Source of the DNA: Clostridiales bacterium
GTDB taxonomy: Bacteria > Bacillota > Clostridia > Oscillospirales > CAG-272
Assembly (NCBI GenBank): GCA_012511425.1
Contig: JAAZGC010000172.1
Coordinates: forward strand, 1-6,853
Direction of reading: 5' to 3'
DNA length: 6,853 bases
Shown: in pieces, positions 1-5,638 of the stretch
How the letters are laid out: the number at the start of each line of letters is the position of its first letter
Position numbering within the stretch: position 1 is the stretch's first letter
Notes under the pieces: generated by a model
Seen by the model: only the letters and a program-made list of their open reading frames with translations
Databases searched by the model: none
What the model was told of the DNA's origin: nothing
Made by a program: the position numbers and the translations under genes

Positions 1-676
1 CGCCTAATTTGGCGACTTTTTTTACCTTTGCGGCGAGTGTTTGACTGACGGGAGGATTTTTGTTCCAGCTTGTATGCTTATTGTCGAATCTCAGCCATAC
101 GGTCAGCCGCTGCGGCGGCAGAATAGCAGCAAGCGCCTCGAGGGCGGCGGCCTCGGCTGCGCCGTCGTAATGGATTTGCGCGTCGGGGATGTGTGTTAGC
201 GTTTCATTCACCGTTTCAAGGGATGCGCAGGTTATCTGTGCAAGCTCGCCCATGCCGAACTGTAAAATCGTGTCGAAAAATTGCTTTCGTTGAGCCGGAG
301 TATGTGAAAAGAGGACATTGTCGAATTTAAGGGGTATTTTCGCTTCAAGAGCGAACTTGAGTGCCTCTTCGAGACGCGGCAGCGGCTCACCCCGGAATTT
401 CTCATTCAGAAATATGCCGTAATCAAATTTTTGAGCTTCGTCGAATGTAAGAGAGTTAATAGGCGTTTCTTCTTTGATTGCACTGCCGTCGGGGAGGCGA
501 CCGGTGCGGTTGACCGTCCGGTCGTGCAGGATTACACAGACATCGTCTGCCGTGAACTTTGTGTCAAGCTCGATCATTCCGTATCCGAGCTCAGATGCGG
601 CGCGGAAAGCCGACATCGTATTTTCCGGATAATGCAGCGCAACTCCCCGATGAGCTTCAAGTATATATTTCTTCAT
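1..676 (-). CDS. Glycerophosphodiester phosphodiesterase-like protein, 3' end cut off by window edge
   Basis: Read on the minus strand from ATG at 676-674, 225 codons stay open to the left edge with no stop. The protein begins MKKYILEAHRG and shows the GDPD TIM-barrel layout: HRG at residues 9-11, PENT at 17-20, the metal-binding pair in IELD (E36, D38), the second catalytic histidine in LHDRTVNRTG (H51), and EPLPRLEEAL at 97-106, which matches the usual PTLEE segment. Family role: hydrolysis of glycerophosphodiesters to glycerol-3-phosphate and an alcohol. There is no signal peptide, so it is probably cytoplasmic. The start is fixed by AGGAGG at 684-689, seven bases upstream. Oddity: where GDPDs normally carry a third metal ligand in an N-I-E-I-K-like strand, this protein reads IPLKFDN (114-120), and a similar LRFDN occurs at 195-199, so it may belong to a divergent subgroup. 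Family assignment is firm; activity and substrate are not. Confidence 0.85.
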   Translation of the reverse strand, partial: MKKYILEAHRGVALHYPENTMSAFRAASELGYGMIELDTKFTADDVCVILHDRTVNRTGRLPDGSAIKEETPINSLTFDEAQKFDYGIFLNEKFRGEPLPRLEEALKFALEAKIPLKFDNVLFSHTPAQRKQFFDTILQFGMGELAQITCASLETVNETLTHIPDAQIHYDGAAEAAALEALAAILPPQRLTVWLRFDNKHTSWNKNPPVSQTLAAKVKKVAKLG

Positions 677-706
677 TATGTTGCCTCCTTAAAGTTTTAT
701 GGTGAT

Positions 707-735
707 ATTATAGCATCCGGGGTTCTGTATGTCAA
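707..735 (-). promoter_or_regulatory. Consensus sigma-A promoter with extended -10 for the GDPD-like gene
   Basis: On the minus strand, TTGACA (735-730) is followed after exactly 17 bp by TATAAT (712-707), with the extended -10 TG (TGCTATAAT). Both hexamers match the consensus perfectly. Transcription should start near 700, leaving a leader of about 25 nt that holds AGGAGG (684-689) before the ATG at 676. It is back-to-back with the fucosidase promoter; the two -35 boxes are 23 bp apart. Confidence 0.85.
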
Positions 736-758
736 GCCGTTTGATTTACATTTTACCG

Positions 759-788
759 TTGACAGACGGGGATGTTTTATGTTATATT
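759..788 (+). promoter_or_regulatory. Sigma-A promoter for the GH29 fucosidase gene
   Basis: TTGACA at 759-764 and TATATT at 783-788 are separated by 18 bp, with an extended -10 TG at 780-781. The expected start near 795 gives a leader of about 25 nt. The 12 bases TTTTATGTTATA (775-786) recur exactly in the solute-binding protein promoter (2139-2150). This promoter lies inside an in-frame upstream extension of the fucosidase reading frame, which argues against starts upstream of 819. Confidence 0.75.
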
Positions 789-803
789 GTGATAAATGAT
801 AAA

Positions 804-809
804 CGGAGG
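804..809 (+). promoter_or_regulatory. Ribosome binding site that fixes the fucosidase start
   Basis: CGGAGG lies 9 bases before ATG 819. The reading frame is open upstream to an ATG at 729, but that codon has no Shine-Dalgarno sequence and precedes the promoter, so 819 is the supported start. Confidence 0.8.
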
Positions 810-818
810 CGCTTTATT

Positions 819-2006
819 ATGAAATCCATGCCTGAAAAATTCGGAATGTTTATTCACTGGGGACCTTACTCAGTTACCGGTTGGCAGGAACAATACCGGA
901 TGAGACGCGGGATAAGCCGCAGCGAATATCGCCGTATTACCGAACGCTTCAAACCGATCGGATGCCGGCCGGAAGACTGGGTAAAGCTTGCGGCAGACGC
1001 GGGCGCCGAATACATTTGTTTCACATCAAAGCATCACGACGGATACTGCATGTGGAATACAGATCAGACGGATTTCAATATATATCGCGCAGCCGGAAGA
1101 GATATTTTATATGAACTTGCCGACGCTTGTTTGAAGCATGATATAGCCCTATCAATATATTATTCGATTCCCGACTGGAATCACCCTAACGCCTACAACG
1201 AAAAATCCAGTCATCAGTGTCCGCCCGAAGCCGGCGATGAGCCGGATGATATGAAATATCGAGAATTCGTAAGAGCACAGGCGAAAGAATTGCTGACCGG
1301 ATACGGCGATATTTACACCTGGTTCTGGGATATTCCTCCGCGGGTATATGATCCTTCGATGAACGAATATCTCCGGGAGCTTCAGCCGGATTTGCTGATA
1401 AACGACCGCGGCTGGTCGGAGGGGGATTTTTCAACGCCGGAACGCACCGTTCCCGAAGGCGACGAATTTCCCGGATATACCGAAGCCTGTCAATCGGTCG
1501 GCGCGAACAGCTGGGGGTACCGGCAGAACGAGGATTATTATACTCCCTCGTTTATTGGGCGTTCGATGGATAAAATTATGCTGATGGGCGGCAGTTACCT
1601 TCTGAATGTCGGTCCCGATACCGACGGCGTTATACCGAAGGAAGCCGCGGTTATTTTTCTTGCCTGCGGAGAGTGGTATTGTAAAGTAAAAGAGGCTTAC
1701 TTTGAAAGCGCTGCGATAAAGGAGCTTTCTTCCCCGCTTTTCTTTACTAACGGAGGGGACGGCAAATATTATATTCATGTAAACACACCGCTTATCAGCA
1801 CCGGACTGAATCTCTCGCCGTTTTGCAGCCTTCCCGAATCGGTAACGCTTTTAAACACCGGCAAAGCCGTTGATTTTTGCCTTGAACCTTATCCGGGCGA
1901 CTTTACCGGATGTTTCGGCGAGATGAAACCGCCCTCCCTGCGGCTGAGGAATATTGAGCCGGATAAAGCCGGAATGCCGATGATCTTTCGGCTGATTTTT
2001 AAATAA
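819..2006 (+). CDS. Alpha-L-fucosidase, glycoside hydrolase family 29, cytoplasmic
   Basis: A 395-residue protein without signal peptide. GH29 enzymes release L-fucose from glycans by a retaining mechanism. Visible family features: KFGMFIHWGPYSV near the N-terminus (7-19), SKHHDGYCMWNT (70-81), DFNIYRAAGRDILYELADACLKHDIALSIYYS with PDWNHPN (118-124), ELLTGYGDIYTWFWDIPP (157-174) whose D171 sits at the place of the catalytic nucleophile, LRELQPDLLINDRGW (185-199), TEACQSVGANSWGY (221-234), and SYLLNVGPDTDGVIP (259-273). E222 is a plausible acid/base by analogy with other GH29 members; that is inference. The nucleophile context is WFWDI rather than the common WFDG. The barrel is followed by only about 100 residues, a short beta-rich C-terminal domain, so the protein is small for the family. 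It is transcribed alone from 759-788; no hairpin terminator was seen downstream. The intracellular location implies action on imported oligosaccharides. Confidence 0.92.
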   Translation: MKSMPEKFGMFIHWGPYSVTGWQEQYRMRRGISRSEYRRITERFKPIGCRPEDWVKLAADAGAEYICFTSKHHDGYCMWNTDQTDFNIYRAAGRDILYELADACLKHDIALSIYYSIPDWNHPNAYNEKSSHQCPPEAGDEPDDMKYREFVRAQAKELLTGYGDIYTWFWDIPPRVYDPSMNEYLRELQPDLLINDRGWSEGDFSTPERTVPEGDEFPGYTEACQSVGANSWGYRQNEDYYTPSFIGRSMDKIMLMGGSYLLNVGPDTDGVIPKEAAVIFLACGEWYCKVKEAYFESAAIKELSSPLFFTNGGDGKYYIHVNTPLISTGLNLSPFCSLPESVTLLNTGKAVDFCLEPYPGDFTGCFGEMKPPSLRLRNIEPDKAGMPMIFRLIFK

Positions 2007-2123
2007 TAAAATGGCATCGCCGGATATTAATGACTTTTCCATATTCTCTGCTCTATCTTCGGATTTATATATTTTGACGTTTTTACACAATTAATGCATA
2101 CGGCTTTTGATTTTTGTTTTTTC

Positions 2124-2152
2124 TTGACAACATCTTGCTTTTATGTTATAAT
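2124..2152 (+). promoter_or_regulatory. Consensus sigma-A promoter with extended -10 for the solute-binding protein gene
   Basis: TTGACA (2124-2129), 17-bp spacer, TATAAT (2147-2152), with TG at 2144-2145. Both hexamers are perfect and the upstream 25 bp are T-rich, resembling an UP element. The expected start is near 2159, giving a leader of about 59 nt. No riboswitch was recognised in the leader. Confidence 0.85.
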
Positions 2153-2217
2153 GAAAAAGGTATTAGCAGCTTGGTAACGGCACCGCAGGTAAACAAAGGA
2201 TGCAAACGGAGTTTATT

Positions 2218-3678
2218 ATGAAATTCTCAGAAAAACTGTTGAAAACCTTATCCGGTGCGCTTGTCATTATGCTTGCGGCATCAGCTTTCGCCTGCGCTTC
2301 AGATCGGGGAGATGACGGCGAAAATACCGATACACGGGACGGCAGCGAGGGTATCGAAGCCGAGGAAACCACTGCGGCGGAAAACGCCTTGGAGCTTCCC
2401 GCGGAACTCGACTACGGAGGGGAAAACATCATAATTTACGGCTATGATCTTTACCCGAAAGAACACCTGGCTGAGGAGCTGAACGGCGAGCTTGTCAACG
2501 ACGCCGTTTTCAACCGCAACAAAAATGTCGAAGAACTTCTGAATGTCAATATCAGTGTTGTCATCAACCCCTGGGACAACGACGATTGCCGCAAGAAGAT
2601 ACAGTCCACTTCGATGGCCGGTGACGAAGATTATACGATCTATACCGGCAATACCTACAACTTCACCTATCTTGCCGCTGAAGGCGCTTTCCTTGACATT
2701 AAATATCTTCCACATATAGATGTCGATAAGCCCTGGTGGAACCGGTCTTCGTATGACGAGCTCTCTGTCGGGGATCGTCACATGATTCTAATGAGCGATA
2801 TGTGTATGTCGACTTTCGGAAATGTATCCGGGATTTTCTTTAACAAGGGGCATATCGCAAATTACGGTTTCGATGATCCATACAAGCTGGTCGATGAAAA
2901 CAAGTGGACGCTTGACAAACTGATTGCCGACACAAGCTCGTTCTATGTCGATCTCAACGGCAACGGCGAACGCGATGAGGTCGGAGACATTTACGGCTGC
3001 TACGGACGCCTTCAGACCTGGTATTATATGGCATATGCGTATGTCAGGGTTACCGAGAAAAACGCCGATAATTACCCTGTTATTGTCTTCGATTCGCCCA
3101 GAACCGAGGAGATATTAAACAAACTCCGCGACTGGATGGTCGGCTCCGACGGCTGCTGGTCGGATATGGGCTGGACCGGCGTTGAAGAATTCGGCAACGG
3201 CCAGAACTGCGTTTTCTTATGGCGTTCCCTCAGCGGGGCTGATTATCTCCGCGGCGCAGATATGGAATACGGTATCGTTCCGAATCCTAAATATGACGAG
3301 AAGGATGACTGGAGAACCTCAAGCGGCGGACTTGTCGTGGCTTTCCCGGTAACGGCAAAGAACACCGAAAGGACATCCGCTGCTGCCGAAGCACTTGCCT
3401 ATTATGCAAGAGAGCTTGTCACTCCCGCTTATGTGGAGCAAACAATAAAGGTTAAAGGCACCCGCGATGAAAAGGCTATTGAAATGGTCAATATAATATT
3501 GGACTCGATAGTCTACGATTTCGGTGTCGATTACTCCGGCTTCAGCGGCTGGGGATATGCTTCACTCGAATATTTCAAGACAACCAAAGGTTACTGCTCC
3601 TTTATCGAGGCGTATAAATCCAAAGCCGATGCGGAGCTTATCGAAGCCGCGGATAAAATTCTGGCACTCGACGGCTGA
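2218..3678 (+). CDS. Extracellular solute-binding protein (ABC sugar-uptake type), probable lipoprotein
   Basis: A 486-residue secreted protein. The start at 2218 is chosen because CGGAG (2207-2211) precedes it by 6 bases and the signal peptide then begins directly (MKFSEKLLKTLSG, hydrophobic 12-24). An in-frame ATG at 2200 has AGG right against it, too close for good initiation. ASAFAC with C26 is a plausible but imperfect lipobox (A-F-A-C). An acidic, Gly/Thr-rich linker (27-60) follows, as usual for tethered lipoproteins. The mature part resembles family-1 binding proteins: NDAVFNRNKNVEELLNVNI (94-112), FFNKGHIANYGFDDPY (207-222), KWTLDKL (229-235), and the late YGIVPNPKYDEKDDW (351-365). 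D245, N247, N249 and D253 form an EF-hand-like calcium loop (DLNGNGERD), often seen at this place in these proteins. No permease or ATPase gene is adjacent, so it must rely on a transporter encoded elsewhere. The ligand is unknown, a carbohydrate by family. No clear terminator was seen after it. Confidence 0.85.
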   Translation: MKFSEKLLKTLSGALVIMLAASAFACASDRGDDGENTDTRDGSEGIEAEETTAAENALELPAELDYGGENIIIYGYDLYPKEHLAEELNGELVNDAVFNRNKNVEELLNVNISVVINPWDNDDCRKKIQSTSMAGDEDYTIYTGNTYNFTYLAAEGAFLDIKYLPHIDVDKPWWNRSSYDELSVGDRHMILMSDMCMSTFGNVSGIFFNKGHIANYGFDDPYKLVDENKWTLDKLIADTSSFYVDLNGNGERDEVGDIYGCYGRLQTWYYMAYAYVRVTEKNADNYPVIVFDSPRTEEILNKLRDWMVGSDGCWSDMGWTGVEEFGNGQNCVFLWRSLSGADYLRGADMEYGIVPNPKYDEKDDWRTSSGGLVVAFPVTAKNTERTSAAAEALAYYARELVTPAYVEQTIKVKGTRDEKAIEMVNIILDSIVYDFGVDYSGFSGWGYASLEYFKTTKGYCSFIEAYKSKADAELIEAADKILALDG

Positions 3679-3752
3679 TCAGAGAAGTCTGCTTTGCCCC
3701 AATGAATTCGGTACCGGAAATAATGAATAAGCTGTCCGCCAAAACATGATTA

Positions 3753-3766
3753 TTACACAATATATA
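3753..3766. repeat. Left arm of a 14-bp perfect inverted repeat flanking the DUF4234 gene
   Basis: TTACACAATATATA here is the exact reverse complement of 4287-4300. The arms lie 47 bp before the start codon and 34 bp after the stop codon of the gene between them. The match does not extend beyond 14 bp. The sequence is AT-rich, so chance is possible; the arm may also double as a weak -10 region (TATATA 3761-3766). Confidence 0.5.
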
Positions 3767-3812
3767 AAACCGCAATATCCGATTAAATAATTCATTTGAG
3801 AGAGGTACGCAC

Positions 3813-4253
3813 ATGAACAACAATCCCAATTACACATATCCGCCCCAAGGCGCGCGTGTTGCTTTGAAAACCGACCGTTCGCTCGTCAAATTTATCCTTC
3901 TTTCCCTTATCACATTCGGAATTTACGGGCTTATCGTCATGACTGAGGTTTCCACCTCGATTAATACGATAGCTTCTCCTTATGACCAGAAGAAGACAAT
4001 GCACTTCTGCCTGCTGGTTTTCCTGATTGCTCCGATTACACTCGGAATCGCTTCTCTTGTCTGGATCCACAAGTTATCAAATCGCGTCGGAGCGGAGCTC
4101 AAACGCAGAGGGATAGCTTTCGAGTTAAGTGCAAAAACCTTCTGGCTTTGGGGAGTGCTCGGTTCATTCATAATTGTCGGACCGTTTATCTATTATAACA
4201 AGCTTCTTACCGCTATGAACATGCTCTCCAACGATTACAATGTAAGAGGCTGA
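3813..4253 (+). CDS. DUF4234 family small membrane protein
   Basis: A 146-residue protein beginning MNNNPNYTYPPQGAR. It has a short polar N-terminal tail and three predicted transmembrane segments at about 25-43, 64-84 and 108-128, separated by basic loops (DQKKT, RVGAELKRRG). DRSLVKFILLSLITFGIYGL (21-40) followed by a T-S-I-N segment is the characteristic DUF4234 opening, where R-x-x-x-x-x-I-L-L-x-x-I-T-x-G-I-Y is conserved. The function of the family is not established. The start is supported by GAGAGAGG (3798-3805), 7 bases upstream. No convincing promoter was found in the 134 bp before it, so it may be read through from the solute-binding protein gene, or use a weak promoter near TATATA 3761-3766. 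A terminator follows at 4305-4329. Confidence 0.75.
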   Translation: MNNNPNYTYPPQGARVALKTDRSLVKFILLSLITFGIYGLIVMTEVSTSINTIASPYDQKKTMHFCLLVFLIAPITLGIASLVWIHKLSNRVGAELKRRGIAFELSAKTFWLWGVLGSFIIVGPFIYYNKLLTAMNMLSNDYNVRG

Positions 4254-4286
4254 TTCTATTTTATATCGTTCTTTCAACGCTAACCC

Positions 4287-4300
4287 TATATATTGTGTAA
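4287..4300. repeat. Right arm of the 14-bp inverted repeat flanking the DUF4234 gene
   Basis: TATATATTGTGTAA is the exact reverse complement of 3753-3766. It ends four bases before the terminator hairpin. Confidence 0.5.
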
Positions 4301-4304
4301 ATTC

Positions 4305-4329
4305 AAAGCTGTCTTCCCGACAGCTTTTT
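4305..4329 (+). terminator. Rho-independent terminator after the DUF4234 gene
   Basis: AAAGCTGTC (4305-4313) pairs perfectly with GACAGCTTT (4319-4327) around the loop TTCCC. The T-run 4325-4329 partly belongs to the stem, as is common. It lies 51 bp after the stop codon at 4253. Its right half is shared with a second, competing hairpin (4314-4342). Confidence 0.75.
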
Positions 4330-4342
4330 ATGTTGTCGGGAA
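4314..4342 (+). other. Alternative hairpin overlapping the terminator
   Basis: TTCCCGACA (4314-4322) pairs perfectly with TGTCGGGAA (4334-4342), extended inward by a G-U and a C-G pair to 11 pairs with a 7-base loop. It uses the loop and the right arm start of the terminator stem, so both cannot form at once. The layout resembles a terminator/antiterminator pair, but no controlled gene lies close downstream on this strand. Confidence 0.5.
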
Positions 4343-4545
4343 ATAATATACAACCGCTTAACCTGTTCATATACCTTTCATACCCGCACATGACGCCGGA
4401 AAATGGCATTCCCGGAAATAAAACGGATTCTGCCATTTGATACAACCAAACTTATCGCAACGGAGATATTATCACAAAATACCCTAAATCTTAAAAAAAT
4501 GCGGCAACTTCGGTGCACATTAAATGTCCCGAAACATTAGACTTT
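4343..4545. other. Gene-free AT-rich stretch without a recognised element
   Basis: Part of the 414-bp gap between stop 4253 and start 4668. No convincing coding frame, RNA gene or promoter was seen. It holds an 8-bp inverted repeat, AAATGGCA (4401-4408) with TGCCATTT (4431-4438), a small palindrome ACATTAAATGT (4518-4528), and one TTGATAC (4437-4443) that recurs twice further downstream near the CBM9 promoter. Confidence 0.5.
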
Positions 4546-4576
4546 TTGATACTTTATTCATTGATGTTGATACTTT
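4546..4576 (+). repeat. Two 10-bp direct repeats spaced 21 bp, candidate operator of the CBM9 gene
   Basis: TTGATACTTT occurs at 4546-4555 and 4567-4576, 21 bp apart centre to centre, i.e. two helical turns, so a protein would contact both copies on one face. A partial copy TTGATG (4561-4566) lies between. The repeats end just upstream of the weak -35 box of the CBM9 promoter, where activators commonly bind. An AraC-family regulator gene, a family that often uses such spaced direct repeats, is the next gene beyond CBM9. The connection is inference. Confidence 0.55.
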
Positions 4577-4582
4577 GATCCA

Positions 4583-4611
4583 TTTATTTTCTTTTAGATT
4601 TATATTATAAT
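4583..4611 (+). promoter_or_regulatory. Probable promoter of the CBM9 gene: strong -10, weak -35
   Basis: TATAAT at 4606-4611 is perfect. At 17-bp spacing the -35 position reads TTTATT (4583-4588), poor compared with TTGACA. This combination, with direct repeats immediately upstream, suggests a promoter that needs an activator. Expected transcription start near 4618 and leader about 50 nt with GGAGG at 4657-4661. Confidence 0.65.
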
Positions 4612-4667
4612 TACAGTTGCAGTGGAAATATTATGTTATTTCTTTTGTCATTATTTGGAGGAAGATT

Positions 4668-5573
4668 ATGAAAAGAATCATTCTTACCCTTTCCCTTGCT
4701 CTTGTGCTCGTTCTCGCGGCAGTCCTTCCCTGCTTTGCTCACGATATGGTGACCAATGCGGAATGGGGAACCCCCACAATCGACGGCGTCAAAGAAGCCG
4801 TCTGGGACAAAGCGCAGTCCATTAACATTTCCGACGTCGCAATCGAAGCCGACGAAGCCAACTACTCAAGCGCAGTAGTCTGGTCGCTTTGGGATGGAAA
4901 GTTCGTTTATTTCTTTGCTGAAGTTACCGACCCGATTATTGACGCAGAGCTCAAAGATGACGCCTGGAACCAGGACGCTATCGGCTTTATGATCGACTAT
5001 GCATATGTCCGCGATCAGCCCGAAGTCAGCTACCGCGATCTTCCCGCAGAAGAAAGCTATGCCGGATATGTTAATGTACCTCCGGTAGAAGGCGATAAGA
5101 ACTATCCGGAAGGCCCGACCATTTTCGGTATTCCGGAATATGCCAACGGCGTTAAGTCTTACTGCGTTCTTACCGATAAGGGCTGGAACGTTGAGATTGC
5201 CATCCCGCTTCTTTACAAAGAATACAAGCCGGGCGACATGATCGGCTACGAAGTCTGCCTCAACAACGGCGACGGTGACGGATCCCGCACCAGCCAGTTC
5301 GTCTGGAAGCAGAAAGACGATGCTCTGGGCAACGAGTCCTGGAGATATGCTTACAACTTCGGAACCCTTATCTTCAATCCTCTGATTGAAGAAACCGTTG
5401 CCGAACCGGCAGCCGAAGAAGCTGCTCCCGCAGCAGATGCCGAAGCTCCAGCAGCCGAAGTTGCTGCCGCTCCCGCTGCAGCTGCTCCCGCACCGCAGAC
5501 CGGCGACATTGCCATTCTCGCTCTCGTGGGTCTTATCGGATCGGCTGCCGTAATCATTAAAAAGCGCAGATAA
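4668..5573 (+). CDS. Secreted CBM9-domain protein with C-terminal sortase-type anchor
   Basis: A 301-residue exported protein. GGAGG (4657-4661), 6 bases before ATG 4668, fixes the start, and a classical signal peptide follows (MKR, hydrophobic core, likely cut after CFA at 24). Residues about 28-235 form a family-9 carbohydrate-binding module: TPTIDGVKEAVWDKAQSI (35-52), KFVYFFAEVTDPIID (78-92), DAWNQDAIGFMIDYAY (98-113), GWNVEIAIPL (172-181), GDMIGYEVCLNNGDGDG (189-205) and FVWKQ (211-215). CBM9 modules of xylanases bind sugar reducing ends. An Ala/Pro/Glu-rich spacer (about 241-276) leads to PQTGD (276-280), a hydrophobic helix (281-296) and KKRR, the layout of an LPXTG-like sorting signal. 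There is no catalytic domain. It probably sits on the cell wall and holds glycan. It is transcribed alone and ends in a terminator. The sortase is not in the window. Confidence is high for CBM9 and good for anchoring. Confidence 0.88.
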   Translation: MKRIILTLSLALVLVLAAVLPCFAHDMVTNAEWGTPTIDGVKEAVWDKAQSINISDVAIEADEANYSSAVVWSLWDGKFVYFFAEVTDPIIDAELKDDAWNQDAIGFMIDYAYVRDQPEVSYRDLPAEESYAGYVNVPPVEGDKNYPEGPTIFGIPEYANGVKSYCVLTDKGWNVEIAIPLLYKEYKPGDMIGYEVCLNNGDGDGSRTSQFVWKQKDDALGNESWRYAYNFGTLIFNPLIEETVAEPAAEEAAPAADAEAPAAEVAAAPAAAAPAPQTGDIAILALVGLIGSAAVIIKKRR

Positions 5574-5606
5574 TTACTGCAGCAAAATCTCTATGTAAAA
5601 CAATTT

Positions 5607-5638
5607 CCGGGAAAACCAAATGGTTTCCCCGGTTTTTT
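5607..5638 (+). terminator. Terminator between convergent CBM9 and AraC genes, possibly bidirectional
   Basis: CCGGGAAAACC (5607-5617) pairs with GGTTTCCCCGG (5622-5632) with one mismatch (A5612 against C5627) around loop AAAT, followed by TTTTTT (5633-5638). On the minus strand the same hairpin is followed by AAATTGTTTTA, a weaker U-rich tail, so it may also end the AraC transcript. The AraC stop codon (5639-5637) falls in the T-run. Confidence 0.85.

Noticed and set aside
431..799. Plus-strand open frame over the GDPD-like gene
   Set aside because: It is antisense to a gene with clear catalytic motifs, a perfect promoter and a good ribosome binding site.
729..818. Upstream 30-codon in-frame extension of the fucosidase
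   Set aside because: It contains the promoter, has no ribosome binding site at 729, and family similarity starts only after 819.
1703..1716. Catabolite-response (cre)-like sequence TGAAAGCGCTGCGA in the fucosidase gene
   Set aside because: The right half deviates at two conserved positions and it lies 880 bp inside the coding region; chance is likely.
2008..2030. Imperfect repeat of about 23 bp (AAAATGGCAT then CCGGA) also at 4400-4422
   Set aside because: About 19 of 23 positions match by eye, no third copy was found and neither copy has a structure, so a dispersed repeat family is not supported.
3705..3725. Palindromic GGTACC region after the solute-binding protein gene as a terminator
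   Set aside because: The symmetric core has no loop and no T-run follows, so it is not a credible rho-independent terminator.
4164..4445. Minus-strand open frame of 93 codons across the end of the DUF4234 gene and its terminator
   Set aside because: It overlaps a recognised gene and a terminator hairpin, has no ribosome binding site of note and resembles no family.
4460..4490. AACGGAG followed by ATTATC, like a ribosome binding site with a lost start codon
   Set aside because: The frame ends after seven codons; it looks like a chance match to the leader pattern.
5351..5557. Minus-strand alanine-rich open frame
   Set aside because: It is the mirror of the Ala/Pro/Glu spacer of the CBM9 protein; its composition follows from the repeated GCN codons on the other strand.
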